Program-made: the position numbers and the translations under genes
Assembly: GCA_965212025.1 (NCBI GenBank)
Contig: OZ243039.1
Coordinates: forward strand, 1,488,001 to 1,552,000
Length of the DNA: 64,000 bases
Source: G965212025 sp965212025
Lineage (GTDB): Bacteria > Pseudomonadota > Gammaproteobacteria > Poriferisulfidales > Oxydemutatoraceae
Direction of reading: 5' to 3'
Notes under the pieces: generated by a model
The model's database searches: none
Told to the model about the DNA's origin: nothing
Seen by the model: the letters and a program-made list of their open reading frames with translations, nothing else
Shown here: piece by piece, positions 1 through 9,386 of the stretch
How the letters are laid out: each line of letters starts with the position of its first letter
How positions within the stretch are numbered: the first letter of the stretch is position 1

Positions 1-351
1 ACGTGCGCCAGCCGCCTGCGCATCCCGAGCCTTGGTGCTGCCCGCCCCGGCGAAGGGCAGGCAACAGTTCAATGCTAGGGAAGAGAGCCTAAGCCGCAGA
101 GGCACTGAGTGCCTGTTCGAGGTCGGCCAGGATGTCGTCAATGTGCTCAATACCAATGGTCAACGCCAATGGACAGGCGTATCTTGGCCAGCCTTGGTGG
201 TCACCCGACTGAAAAGGTGCGACGTGCGCCAGCCGCCTGCATCCCAAGCCACGGTGCTGCCCGCCCCGGCGAAGGGCAGGCAACATTTCAATGCAGGGAA
301 GAGAGCCTTACGGTGCTGCCCGCCCCGGCGAAGGGCAGGCCATTTCAATGC
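1..351. repeat. Mosaic of short direct repeats with GC-rich hairpins
   Basis: No gene is seen here. A segment starting acgtgcgccagccgcctgc occurs at 1 and again at 222. A GC-rich unit, gctgcccgccccggcgaagg followed by gcaggc, occurs three times (about 37-62, 257-285 and 314-340). Its ends ctgccc and gggcag can pair into a hairpin with an 11-13 nt loop, so it could act as a REP-like element or as a transcription terminator after metY. The units are interleaved with a copy of the metY 3' end (separate entry). The layout looks like local tandem duplication of the metY tail plus its downstream hairpin. Confidence 0.7.
91..180 (-). pseudogene. Duplicated 3' end of metY
   Basis: About 70-90 bases nearly identical to the last codons of the downstream metY gene (352-440). 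The copy keeps the codons for the C-terminal residues GIEHIDDILADLEQALSASA and the stop, but has no gene body. It lies between copies of the GC-rich hairpin repeat. It is best read as a by-product of a local duplication and is not a gene. Confidence 0.8.
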
Positions 352-1629
352 CTAAGCCGCAGAGGCACTGAGTGCCTGTTCGAGGTCGGCCAGGATGTCG
401 TCAATGTGCTCAATGCCAATGGACAGGCGCACCATTTCCTCCGTTACCCCGCTGGACAACAGCTCCTCTCCTGCCAATTGGCGGTGCGTTGTGGTGGCTG
501 GATGACAGGCCAGAGAGCGTGCATCTCCAATGTTTACCAGACGCAAAATCAGTTTCAAGGCATCAATGAACTTTGTGCCGGCTTCCTTGCCACCGATGAT
601 GTCAAAACTGAGAATACCTGCAGCCTTGCCATCCTGAAGATAACGCTTGACGTTTTCGCTGTACGGACTATCCGGGAGGCCAGGGTAGTTGACCCGAGTG
701 ACCCGCTCATGTCCCAGAAGGTATTCGGCGACAGCAAGAGCGTTGTCACTGTGGCGCACGATGCGCAGCGGCAAGGTCTCCAGACCCTGCAAGATCAGGA
801 AACTGTTGAAAGGCGAAATAGCCGAACCCGTGTTGCGCAGCGGGACGAGCCGAGCACGACCGATGAATGCGGCCTTGCCCAGAGCCTCCGTGTAGATCAC
901 CCCATGGTAAGAAGGGTCAGGCGTACACAGGCGAGGGTAACGATCAGCATGCTCAGCCCAAGGGAAGTTGCCCGAATCCACGATGACCCCGCCAATGCTG
1001 TTGCCATGTCCACCCATGTACTTGGTCAGGGAGTGCACCACAATGTCCGTGCCATGCTCGAACGGGCGGCATAAATAGGGAGTTGGCACCGTGTTGTCGA
1101 CGATGACCGGCACCCCGTGACGGTGTGCCATCTCGGCAATGGCCTCCAAGTCAGGAACGTCGCAGGCAGGATTGCCGATCGACTCAAAAAACACCGCCTT
1201 GGTCTTCTCGTCAATCAGTTTTTCCATATCTTCGGCAGTACTCTTCGTGAAGCGAGTCTCTATGCCAATGGTCGGAAGAGTATGTGCGAAAAGGTTGTAC
1301 GTGCCCCCGTAAAGCGTGGCAGAAGAAACAATGTTGTCCCCCACACCGGCGATGGTAGTAATGGCGTAATTGATCGCCGCCATTCCGGAAGATACCACCA
1401 AGGAACCAATCCCGCCTTCCATCTCAGTGACCCGCTGCTCAAGGACAGCGGTGGTTGGATTCATGATACGCGTGTAGATGTTGCCTACCTCTTTGAGGTC
1501 AAACAGGTCTGCACCGTGTTGTGTATCCCTGAACGTGTAGGAAGTCGTCTGGTAAATCGGAGTTACGGCAGCGCGAGTGGTCGGCTCTGCCTGATAACCA
1601 CCATGTACGGCAATAGTTTCAATCTTCAT
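352..1629 (-). CDS. metY: O-acetylhomoserine sulfhydrylase (aminocarboxypropyltransferase)
   Basis: A 425-residue cytoplasmic enzyme of the Cys/Met metabolism PLP-dependent family. It makes homocysteine from O-acetylhomoserine and sulfide, the direct sulfhydrylation route to methionine. The PLP-lysine motif SLTKYMGGHG is clear near residue 205, and the N-terminal IETIAVHGGYQ and the SSGMAAI segment fit the family. Length is typical (about 425-430). The ATG is preceded by an AGGAG ribosome site six bases upstream. The upstream stretch (about 1689-1719) has short cttgtgcgg repeats of unknown role. This is the only housekeeping metabolic gene in the window, so it probably marks the island's left border. 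The homologous O-succinylhomoserine enzymes are the main alternative; overall sequence favours MetY. Confidence 0.93.
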   Translation of the reverse strand: MKIETIAVHGGYQAEPTTRAAVTPIYQTTSYTFRDTQHGADLFDLKEVGNIYTRIMNPTTAVLEQRVTEMEGGIGSLVVSSGMAAINYAITTIAGVGDNIVSSATLYGGTYNLFAHTLPTIGIETRFTKSTAEDMEKLIDEKTKAVFFESIGNPACDVPDLEAIAEMAHRHGVPVIVDNTVPTPYLCRPFEHGTDIVVHSLTKYMGGHGNSIGGVIVDSGNFPWAEHADRYPRLCTPDPSYHGVIYTEALGKAAFIGRARLVPLRNTGSAISPFNSFLILQGLETLPLRIVRHSDNALAVAEYLLGHERVTRVNYPGLPDSPYSENVKRYLQDGKAAGILSFDIIGGKEAGTKFIDALKLILRLVNIGDARSLACHPATTTHRQLAGEELLSSGVTEEMVRLSIGIEHIDDILADLEQALSASAA

Positions 1630-1887
1630 TGTTGCTCCTGCTGATGGGCTGGAAACGGTATTTCAGCAAACGCAACAAAGCTCCAGCGTGCTTGTGCGGC
1701 TTGTGCGGCTTGTGCGCATGGTGTGCCCCAGAACCCCATATTTTGAGCTACGGGTTCAGGGCGGCACAAAATTGTATTGTATTGGTCGGCAAGTATACAA
1801 GTAACAGGAAGCGAATGGCCGACCCGAGAATTTCAACGGGGAAGGGAGGGGGGTTAGCTGGCCGGAAAGCAGGGAGCCGGCTTAGGC

Positions 1888-2198
1888 TTAGGTTAGCGAC
1901 CAGGTGCAGGTGGTCGCAGTGGGCAGGTGCGGGCAAACCAAGCCGCTGCCAGTTCTTCACTACAGGCTTAAAAACCAATCCTCGTCAACTGTGACTTTTT
2001 CTACCGTTTCGGTTTTAACACCGAGTTCCAGCTCTTTCAGCTTGCTGGCCAGTTGAGCACCATCTATCAGGTCTATTGGCGACACACCATCTCGGTTGGC
2101 TTCCTCTACCGCAGACTTGGTGAATTTGCCGGTGGTGATGAACATTCCCCGGTCAGTCCGACCTACAGTCGCACCGCGAAAATCACGGATTTCTGATG
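1888..2198 (-). pseudogene. Detached 3' fragment of an Mrr-like endonuclease gene
   Basis: This 310-base stretch is a near copy of the 3' end and downstream flank of the Mrr-like gene at 8009-8863 (matching 7946-8247). It encodes the C-terminal residues from the region RTDRGMFITT to the end DEDWFLSL, in frame, with a few substitutions (for example VSPIDL versus VAPIDL). Homology stops abruptly after tgatg at 2198, so the rest of the gene is missing. The two copies are direct repeats that bracket the 5.3-kb helicase gene. They are a plausible trace of recombination that inserted the helicase next to, or inside, an mrr gene. Confidence 0.85.
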
Positions 2199-2447
2199 CA
2201 CCATTCGTGCGGAACTCGGAAGCAACTCATGAAGGCTAGGGAAACTTATTTTCTCTTGGTGCCATGAGTAGCTGTCAATTTCGCAAGTCCCGCGGCCAAC
2301 CCTCAAATTCTCGGTGTGCCGCCAAGAGTATCATGCCCAAAAAGTTTTTCCGCCATGCGTCTGAAGGCAATTTATACTTGGCGCCTGTGCAATTACAAAA
2401 ATTGCTGTAAGCGGTTGATAGCCTAGGTCGACACGAGCAGGGGGATG

Positions 2448-5400
2448 CTATTTAAAGATAGTGCCATCAACTCCTGCTTGGTGTTTTTTGGCTGCCTCTG
2501 AGGAGTCTGTTTCGTTACCAAGTTCAGCATCGCGTGGCTGCCCATCCAATATCTCGTGGCGGGCGTCCAACTCTTTGCCCGGTTCGACTAAAGCATCCTC
2601 AGGCTCTTCAAGAACCTCATTTTTTGCAGCCTCGGTCGAAGCCTCCAACAGGGTGTCCAACTCCTTGCAGACTCCATCAATGACAAGGTCGGGATCTCTG
2701 AAAAAATCAGTTGACCAAATTCTCAGCATTTTCCAGCCAAGCTTTTCCAGGATGATGTGCCGAACTCTATCCCTGTCACACGCACTCGGAGAGCTGTGAT
2801 ACGTGGCTCCATCACATTCAATGCCTGCCAAAAAGCTCCCCGAGGAATCAGGATGAACTACTCCCAGGTCAATTCTGAACTTGGAAACCCCAATCTGTGT
2901 CCTGATTTTCCAGCCTCGATCTCTAAGCTTCAGTGCCACAGCCTCCTCAAAGTCACTGTCAAAGGCATCGGCCTGATATGTTCCGGTTTCTGCCGATGCA
3001 ATAGCGATATCTCCCCTGTCCGCAAAGTCTATATAGGTCTTAAGATCACGAACTGCTACAGACTTTGTCCTGCTTAAATCAATCATGGAAGCGTCAAAAC
3101 TTGTAAAAAGATGAACTTCACTTGCGGCACGGGTAATTGCCACGTTGAGCCTTCTCTCACCGCCTTCACGATTCAAAGGTCCAAAGTTCATGGACATGGT
3201 TTTTCCGCCTGGTTTACTTGGTCCATAACCAACACTAATGCAAATAATGTCACGTTGATTGCCTTGGACCGTTTCAAGGTTTTTTACAAAGACCGGTTCT
3301 TGTACAGCATCCCCAAAAAATTCCTCAATCTCAGGATGCTTACGACGCTTTTCGTCCAAAAGATCTTCTATTAACCTCTGTTGGGAAGTGTTCATTGTCA
3401 CTACCCCTATTGATAAATCGCGCAAGGCGGGATTTTTGAGTCGGCTTACGACAAATTCGACGAGCGCCTTTGCTTCTATAGGATTAGTCATGTTGGTACC
3501 TTTCCCATATAGACCATCTACCCTATGCAATTCCACAGCAGATATTTTTGTGTGGTTTGAAGGGTATGTGATTAAAGAATTTTCATAATAGGAAACGTTG
3601 GAAAACCTTATTAAGCTTTCATGGCGCGATCGGTAATGACCTGTAAGCCTGTGGTGAGGTATGCCCGCGGCAATTGCTTGATCCAGTATGCTTTCAAGAT
3701 CCATTTCGTCGTCACTATCACTATCACTGTCCAATCTGTTAAAGAAGTTTGTCGGAGGCATTTGCTTGGGATCACCCACGACTATCGCATTTTTCCCTCT
3801 GGCTATACTTCCAACAGCATCCCAGACAGTTATTTGAGAGGCCTCATCGAAGATAACAAGATCAAATTGAGGGAAGTCTTTGGGCAAATATTGCGCCACA
3901 GAAAGTGGGCTCATCATGAAACAGGGAGTCAATTCAAGAAGTAAATCTTTCACTTCAGAAATCAGCTTTCTGATCGGTATGTGGCGTGTCCTCTTCTGTA
4001 ACTCCCTTTTTAAAACGCTTAATCCTTTAAGCTTAGTGCGGTCACTAGGGTCTATCTCTGTTCGTGAGAAATTGTTGGAGATCGTTGCACCGGTGATTTT
4101 TGCTAACTCTGTTCCCAGCTTCCTGAACTGATCAATTTCATTTTGTTGCTCAGATGAGCTAAAGTTTAATTTATCTCCGGATTCATCCATCAGCCGTTTG
4201 GCTAACCAGGTGCAAAATATTGTGAACAAAGTATCCTTGGCACATTTGGCATCAACTAAACGCGTTTCAATTGCACGAATCAGGCTATCTATCTGATATT
4301 TGGTAATATTTTTCTTTTCGCCTTGATATTTGCACCACGACCTAAGCCTGCTTTTCTGGTCAAGAACAGTAGATAACTTTTTTTGAAGACTTTCAAATGT
4401 GTCATCAGAACCAAGTTCGCTACCGGATTCTGTGCAAAATTCTTCAACATACTTTTTTAGTGTTGAATGCTGGTTTATTAGTTCCTGAGTGTAATGGAGA
4501 GTCCGGGAAGCATCTAATGGCTCTGTATCATCAACGAGAACCTTCTGAATTGCCAATGCCTGAGCTGACGGGTCGGGAAGCACAGACACCAGTCCGTAAA
4601 TCTTCTGCTTGAGAGCTGTGGCATCATCTTCCATGGATTTCAACTCCTTACCCTTTTCGCGCCACTTAATTCTGGCTGCTTTTATGTCCTCGTTGGCCAG
4701 GAGCAAATCTATGTCCTTTGACAGATCCGCCATTTGCCCGTAATCAGAAAGACGGTCCAGAACAGGCCGTGTCAACCCATGTTCTTTGATGTTCTTCTTT
4801 AAAAAGTAATTATAAATTACTCTCATGGGTGCCCATTTACTGAGCGATTCTGAGTAGTTCTTTTTCCATTCTGCAACTGGCCAATCCTGTATTGATGAGG
4901 TGTCTCCTCTCATCTCATTCCGGGATGATAGTGATTCCAAATCTTTCTTTAATTTCGCAAGGCTCTTCAGATCAGATAAAAATTGTTCCGAGTTCTTGCC
5001 TATAGCTTGCGGGAAGGGGTCATTTGAGTACTCGATAACCATTTTGGCTCGATCAACCCATAAGGGTAGCCCATCTAATTTGTCGGTTTTTGCATTGAGC
5101 TTGAGAGCCTCTTTGAATGATATTAAGGTCTCTGAACATTTCGTTAGTAACGAATGTAGCTCGCTGGAAGTTTTGATAAATTTGTCTTGCCATTTAAAGC
5201 TCCAGCCAGTTTTTCTCAGATAACCCAAGTTTTCAAAATCTTCTGAAGAAAGTTCAGCACATGCCCGCTCAAAGGACTGAATTTCTTCAAGCATCTTCTC
5301 TAAATCCTGGGGATTTTGAATAGGGGCATCTGACAGAGAGTCACCCCAATCTAAAGATATTGCCACTTCCCCTTGGTGGCGTACGGAATTTGCTATTGCC

Positions 5401-7796
5401 GATCTGAGGCTAATGCCATATTGTGATTCTTTATGCAACTCCGTGACCACAGCGTTAAGCTTATTTTTCTGAATGTCAAGATTATTGGCAACGGGTAAGT
5501 ACTTATTGCCTTTTGGGTCAAGACGAAATTGCGTGGCTCTGCCCAGTTGCTCAAGGCAGTCTTTTTTGTTCGCCTTTTTCGAATGTAATTCAAGGCACAG
5601 ATGCCCTAGACCAATTCTTTCCAACCGAGAGTAAACAACGTTTAAAGCGGCCATCTTTTCTGCAACAAAAAGAACTTTACGGCCAACACCGATGTTGTGA
5701 GCAATAATGTTGGCTATTGTTTCTGACTTTCCTGTACCGGGGGGACCCTCAAGAACAAAGTCTTTCCCCTTTGCTGAGGTATGAACCGCAACTATTTGAG
5801 AGCTGTCTGCGCTAAGGGGAATGAACAAGTCCTTTGACGGTATTCGCCGGTCAACTTCGGTTGGTTTAATAAAGTCTGCCGAATGCGGATAACTTTCGTC
5901 TGGTCTATTGATCAAATGTTCAACAAAAATACTGCTTTTTAAGTCCTCAATCCGATAGGTGAGGTCACGCCACATAAGAAATTTAGCAAAGGAAAAAGTG
6001 CTTACCACGAGATCCTCGATTACCTCAAACCCTGGTTCATCTTTGATCTTCTCCCGTACTGTTCTCCAAACCAGCCCCACATCAACCCCACTTTTGTCAG
6101 TTGGTAGCTTAGATTGGAACTCTGTAAGGTCGATGTCAAAATCTTGCAAGAGGAGCTGGAGGAGAGTCAGGTTAAAGATTGGATCCCCATCTGGAATTTG
6201 GGATATTTTAATTTTCGATCTTGCCTTTGGTCTGGTTAGCGTTACCGGTATTAGAATGAGCGGAGCCTTATAACTATTTTTGCCTCCCTTTTCCTTCCAT
6301 CTCAGTAGGCCAATAGACATATAAAGAGTATTGGCCCCACCTTCTTCAAAGTCAGCTTTGGATTTTCTTAGCAAAGTAATTGAATTCTTGGTTAAATCCT
6401 TCTCTGTGAGATTAACAAGAAGTATCTGCTCATCAAGCTTGTTCCTGGCAAATTCCCGTTCCAGATCATTTCCGGTACTGAACCTGTAAAGTTCAGGGTC
6501 TCTTTCCTGAGAAGCAAACGGGGTTTGCGAGGGGGTGATAAATCGAAACGATTTACCTGCCGCCAGTCGGTCTTCAAGAAGTTCCAGATCCGGGCAATAA
6601 ATTGGTAAGGAGACAGTTCTTTTGCTGATATTAATGAGGCGATTTCTTCTGGACAAGTCAAGAAGTTTACGTCTCCACTGTTCAACCCGAGTATCTGGGG
6701 TAATTTCCGTCTTTTCCTCAAGATTGTTGACAGGTGGTAGTGATGGAGCGAGGCTCAAGTCTGTTTTTTTGTGTTCCTTCTCAAGGGGAGGTTGGTCTAT
6801 TGGCTCGACACGTTCTCTCATTATGGGGCTGATATCTCTAATCCTGGCCTGCCTGACATCCAGCGCGTATACGAAGTCAAGCTCTTTTGATTCAGATATG
6901 CAATCGCTTGCAATTTCCTGTGCCTGTTCAAAAGTTCTTGGTGTGTCACTGGTGACCAAGGTGGTCTCAAAAATCAAGATATCGCGTGTCGCCACTCTTT
7001 TACGAACATCCATGGGGTCATCATTAGTCAAGGTTGCAAATGTGTCATCAATTAGCCACACCCCCACGATGGCGTGATCTTTGGTTAAAGCGACTATAGG
7101 GTTCAATCCGGACTGCTCCAGACAGGCTGCGAACAGAAGTGCACTATCAAGGCAAGTGGCCAAGCCTGATTGCTCAATTTGGTCTGGTAGTCTTATTTTC
7201 TGTCCCGCACTCGCAAAACTCGCAGGAGGCACTGCATAAGTCAATTCTTTGTCGCAAATGGTTGACCATATAGCGCTGGCTATCAAATAAGGCCTCTCAC
7301 GAGTATTTGACTGATAGCCATCCAGCATGGATTCGTGTCCTTTGGATTTAAGTAATTTTCCAGCCAGTTTGATTGTATTTTCAACGACCGGCGAATTCGG
7401 AAGTATGTAAGCGGCAAGCAGCTCGGGCATTGTGGACTCGCCACCCCAATGGTTATAGGGCAGCAACTCGGTTTTACAAAGGTGTTTGGCCAAAATATTC
7501 TCGTTATGAGAAACTTCAAATACCACATCAAGGACAGAACGCTCGGATAATTCCAGCAGTGTCGAAGCTGGCAGTCTTAAGTTACCACCATGTAAATCAA
7601 TGGATTGTTTGGAACCTATTTCGCTGATGGTCCAAACATTTTGTTCTATTAAAGGCGGGTTAAACCTAACGCAAACCTCCAAGTCTTCAAACGCTTCTTC
7701 CCGATCGTTTGTTAGCTGTAGCTGTGTTATGAGTGGGAATTGATTCTGCTGAGCCGCGACTGAGTAGCGACCGGCAACCTCTGCTCTAATTTCCAT
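2448..7796 (-). CDS. Giant DUF4011 SF1 helicase with C-terminal Vsr/DUF559-like nuclease
   Basis: A 1782-residue protein. The N-terminal 300 residues include a transglutaminase-like segment. A DUF4011 motif, VEQWRRKLLDLSRRNRLINI, follows near residue 370. The SF1 (COG1112-type) helicase has Walker A GPPGTGKS near 685, Walker B DLVIFDEASQ near 1315 and motif VI RRLNVAITRA. The C-terminal PD-(D/E)XK nuclease (DUF559/Vsr-like) has DLGVVHP and IECDGATYHSS near 1640-1665. Such proteins are known single-gene antiphage factors; I believe this matches the HheA type (helicase, DUF4011, Vsr), but I could not check. It is intact and stands alone, flanked by the mrr direct repeats. The start is an ATG. 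Cytoplasmic. Likely role: recognising or unwinding foreign nucleic acid and cutting it. Confidence 0.85.
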   Translation of the reverse strand: MEIRAEVAGRYSVAAQQNQFPLITQLQLTNDREEAFEDLEVCVRFNPPLIEQNVWTISEIGSKQSIDLHGGNLRLPASTLLELSERSVLDVVFEVSHNENILAKHLCKTELLPYNHWGGESTMPELLAAYILPNSPVVENTIKLAGKLLKSKGHESMLDGYQSNTRERPYLIASAIWSTICDKELTYAVPPASFASAGQKIRLPDQIEQSGLATCLDSALLFAACLEQSGLNPIVALTKDHAIVGVWLIDDTFATLTNDDPMDVRKRVATRDILIFETTLVTSDTPRTFEQAQEIASDCISESKELDFVYALDVRQARIRDISPIMRERVEPIDQPPLEKEHKKTDLSLAPSLPPVNNLEEKTEITPDTRVEQWRRKLLDLSRRNRLINISKRTVSLPIYCPDLELLEDRLAAGKSFRFITPSQTPFASQERDPELYRFSTGNDLEREFARNKLDEQILLVNLTEKDLTKNSITLLRKSKADFEEGGANTLYMSIGLLRWKEKGGKNSYKAPLILIPVTLTRPKARSKIKISQIPDGDPIFNLTLLQLLLQDFDIDLTEFQSKLPTDKSGVDVGLVWRTVREKIKDEPGFEVIEDLVVSTFSFAKFLMWRDLTYRIEDLKSSIFVEHLINRPDESYPHSADFIKPTEVDRRIPSKDLFIPLSADSSQIVAVHTSAKGKDFVLEGPPGTGKSETIANIIAHNIGVGRKVLFVAEKMAALNVVYSRLERIGLGHLCLELHSKKANKKDCLEQLGRATQFRLDPKGNKYLPVANNLDIQKNKLNAVVTELHKESQYGISLRSAIANSVRHQGEVAISLDWGDSLSDAPIQNPQDLEKMLEEIQSFERACAELSSEDFENLGYLRKTGWSFKWQDKFIKTSSELHSLLTKCSETLISFKEALKLNAKTDKLDGLPLWVDRAKMVIEYSNDPFPQAIGKNSEQFLSDLKSLAKLKKDLESLSSRNEMRGDTSSIQDWPVAEWKKNYSESLSKWAPMRVIYNYFLKKNIKEHGLTRPVLDRLSDYGQMADLSKDIDLLLANEDIKAARIKWREKGKELKSMEDDATALKQKIYGLVSVLPDPSAQALAIQKVLVDDTEPLDASRTLHYTQELINQHSTLKKYVEEFCTESGSELGSDDTFESLQKKLSTVLDQKSRLRSWCKYQGEKKNITKYQIDSLIRAIETRLVDAKCAKDTLFTIFCTWLAKRLMDESGDKLNFSSSEQQNEIDQFRKLGTELAKITGATISNNFSRTEIDPSDRTKLKGLSVLKRELQKRTRHIPIRKLISEVKDLLLELTPCFMMSPLSVAQYLPKDFPQFDLVIFDEASQITVWDAVGSIARGKNAIVVGDPKQMPPTNFFNRLDSDSDSDDEMDLESILDQAIAAGIPHHRLTGHYRSRHESLIRFSNVSYYENSLITYPSNHTKISAVELHRVDGLYGKGTNMTNPIEAKALVEFVVSRLKNPALRDLSIGVVTMNTSQQRLIEDLLDEKRRKHPEIEEFFGDAVQEPVFVKNLETVQGNQRDIICISVGYGPSKPGGKTMSMNFGPLNREGGERRLNVAITRAASEVHLFTSFDASMIDLSRTKSVAVRDLKTYIDFADRGDIAIASAETGTYQADAFDSDFEEAVALKLRDRGWKIRTQIGVSKFRIDLGVVHPDSSGSFLAGIECDGATYHSSPSACDRDRVRHIILEKLGWKMLRIWSTDFFRDPDLVIDGVCKELDTLLEASTEAAKNEVLEEPEDALVEPGKELDARHEILDGQPRDAELGNETDSSEAAKKHQAGVDGTIFK

Positions 7797-7945
7797 AAGT
7801 TTTTTATTCTCCCTGCTTCAAAAGACCAGACTGATTCTTGAACTGATCACTTTTGACTGTTTTTCCCGTGTGGTTGGTTCTTTACGCGACTGGCTAAATC
7901 AATATAGCAGCCTAACGCATGAAGACCGCCTCTCTGGAAATGTAG

Positions 7946-8247
7946 CCACAACCCACGACCAGGCGCAGATGGTCGCGGCGGGCAAATCAAGCCGCTGCCA
8001 GTTCTTCACTACAGGCTTAAAAACCAATTCTCGTCAACTGTGACTTCCTCTACCAATTCGGTTTTAACACCGAGCGCCAACTCTTTCAGCTTGTCAGCAA
8101 GTTGGGCACCATCTATAAGGTCTATTGGCGCCACGCCATCCCGGTTGGCTTCCTCTACTGCAGACTTGGTAAATCTGCCGGTGGTGATGAACATTCCCCG
8201 GTCAGTCCGACCTACAGTCGCACCGCGAAAATCACGGATTTCTGATG
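7946..8247. repeat. Right copy of the direct repeat flanking the helicase gene
   Basis: Covers the downstream flank and last about 80 codons of the Mrr-like gene. It matches 1888-2198 in the same orientation, with scattered mismatches. The repeat starts in non-coding sequence (gaccagg-gcag and ggcaaa-caagccgctg) and ends inside the gene at gatttctgatg. The shared non-coding flank means the duplication involved DNA of the locus itself, not convergent coding sequence. Confidence 0.8.
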
Positions 8248-8863
8248 AGCTTACTGAGCCTTTGTATTTCTTGCATTGAAAGGAAACGTGAAAGCTCATC
8301 AGCCCGTTTATCCGAACAATGCCTTTGCCATCAATACCACCGTCACCTACCCGTCCAGTCACTTCCACGTGCACAAAGCCAGCTTCGCGGAGTATTCGTT
8401 GCGTGAGCCGTTCAAATGCATCCGGCTTCATTTCAGTGGTTAAAACGTGGTGGAGCTTTTCTCGCCAGTCAAGAGCCTCTTCAGGTAAATCATCTACTGA
8501 AGTGGCCGGGTCGTCTAGGTCTATATCAATAATCATGTTCTTATTGTCGAGTGAACGAGCCCACTTGACAATTTTACGACCATCTATTTCCATCCCCGGT
8601 TTTACCTTATCAGTCAACGCCCAGACACCACGAGATGAATTTTCAAGGTATCCGGCCTTTTTCAAATAAGTACGAGCCCACGCAAGGTGATAGCCAATCT
8701 CTGTCTGATTGCCCTTTTCCGGGTTATGCAGAACTGCCAGCGTTTCTTCATCGAATTTTTCCAGTTTGACGACTTCTTCATAAATTTCATCAATGCTGCC
8801 GGAGCCGCCGAGGTTAACCAGGGCTTTTATTAAAGGGAGCATCAGTTGATCGCGCGTGACCAT
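8009..8863 (-). CDS. mrr: Mrr-like type IV restriction endonuclease
   Basis: About 284 residues. An N-terminal Mrr_N winged helix (about 1-95, containing GNQTEIGYHLAWARTYLKKA) is followed by an Mrr_cat PD-(D/E)XK domain. The catalytic core is visible as GDGGIDGKG and FQCKKYKG (the D...QxK form typical of Mrr). Family members cut modified DNA and take part in restriction of methylated foreign DNA. I place the start at the ATG at 8863, four codons inside the longest frame, because GAGG lies about nine bases upstream; the outer start is a GTG. The 3' end is duplicated at 1888-2198. The gene appears intact and monocistronic. Confidence 0.85.
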   Translation of the reverse strand: MVTRDQLMLPLIKALVNLGGSGSIDEIYEEVVKLEKFDEETLAVLHNPEKGNQTEIGYHLAWARTYLKKAGYLENSSRGVWALTDKVKPGMEIDGRKIVKWARSLDNKNMIIDIDLDDPATSVDDLPEEALDWREKLHHVLTTEMKPDAFERLTQRILREAGFVHVEVTGRVGDGGIDGKGIVRINGLMSFHVSFQCKKYKGSVSSSEIRDFRGATVGRTDRGMFITTGRFTKSAVEEANRDGVAPIDLIDGAQLADKLKELALGVKTELVEEVTVDENWFLSL

Positions 8864-8875
8864 GGCTTTCCTCAC

Positions 8876-9386
8876 TAAAACCTGTTGAAAGTAGCTTCAG
8901 CAGCTACTCTGTGATGATGATTTCTGACTCTGTGTCAGTACCTGCGAATATTACCAAGAATCGGGTGCGGCCAAAGAACTGAAAAAGACTTCTTCCAATC
9001 GTCTACCCGCATCCCTTTGGTGACGACGCCTCCTTAAGACTTGGCGGAGGTCATTATCTACTCGCCGTGTTGGTAGAGCATGGTGTGCACGGCTCCTGGC
9101 ACTTAGTTGGCGTTCACTGGCATCTCGCAGTGAGTTCCCACCGCGTCCCTAGACTCCAGCCTTTCGGATCGTTTGACAGGGCTACCGCCATGAGCCGCTT
9201 CACCACCACCTGCGAACCCTGGTCGGCAATCGGAGTGCTTGCGGGGACGTCGTGACCGCATGGCAGGCGCTGCCTGTTTGCTCTGGCTTGCGATCGGGCA
9301 CGGCTTCGGGCTGCCATGATACGGGCTGCCATGATACGGGCTGTTTTGACCGTGCAGGCCTGGGCGAGTGCACGGGATTTGCCAGT
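8876..9386. other. Intergenic region with a 15-bp tandem repeat
   Basis: About 510 bases without a gene I can support. The unit gggctgccatgatac occurs at 9308-9322 and 9323-9337, with a partial third copy to 9343. Some short open frames cross this stretch, but none resembles a known family or has a convincing ribosome site. Confidence 0.5.

Noticed and set aside
109..1074. A 321-codon plus-strand frame over metY
   Set aside because: It is antisense to metY, whose family motifs and PLP lysine are clear on the minus strand.
9307..9343. CRISPR-like repeat
   Set aside because: Two and a half copies of a 15-base unit without spacers; a simple tandem duplication.
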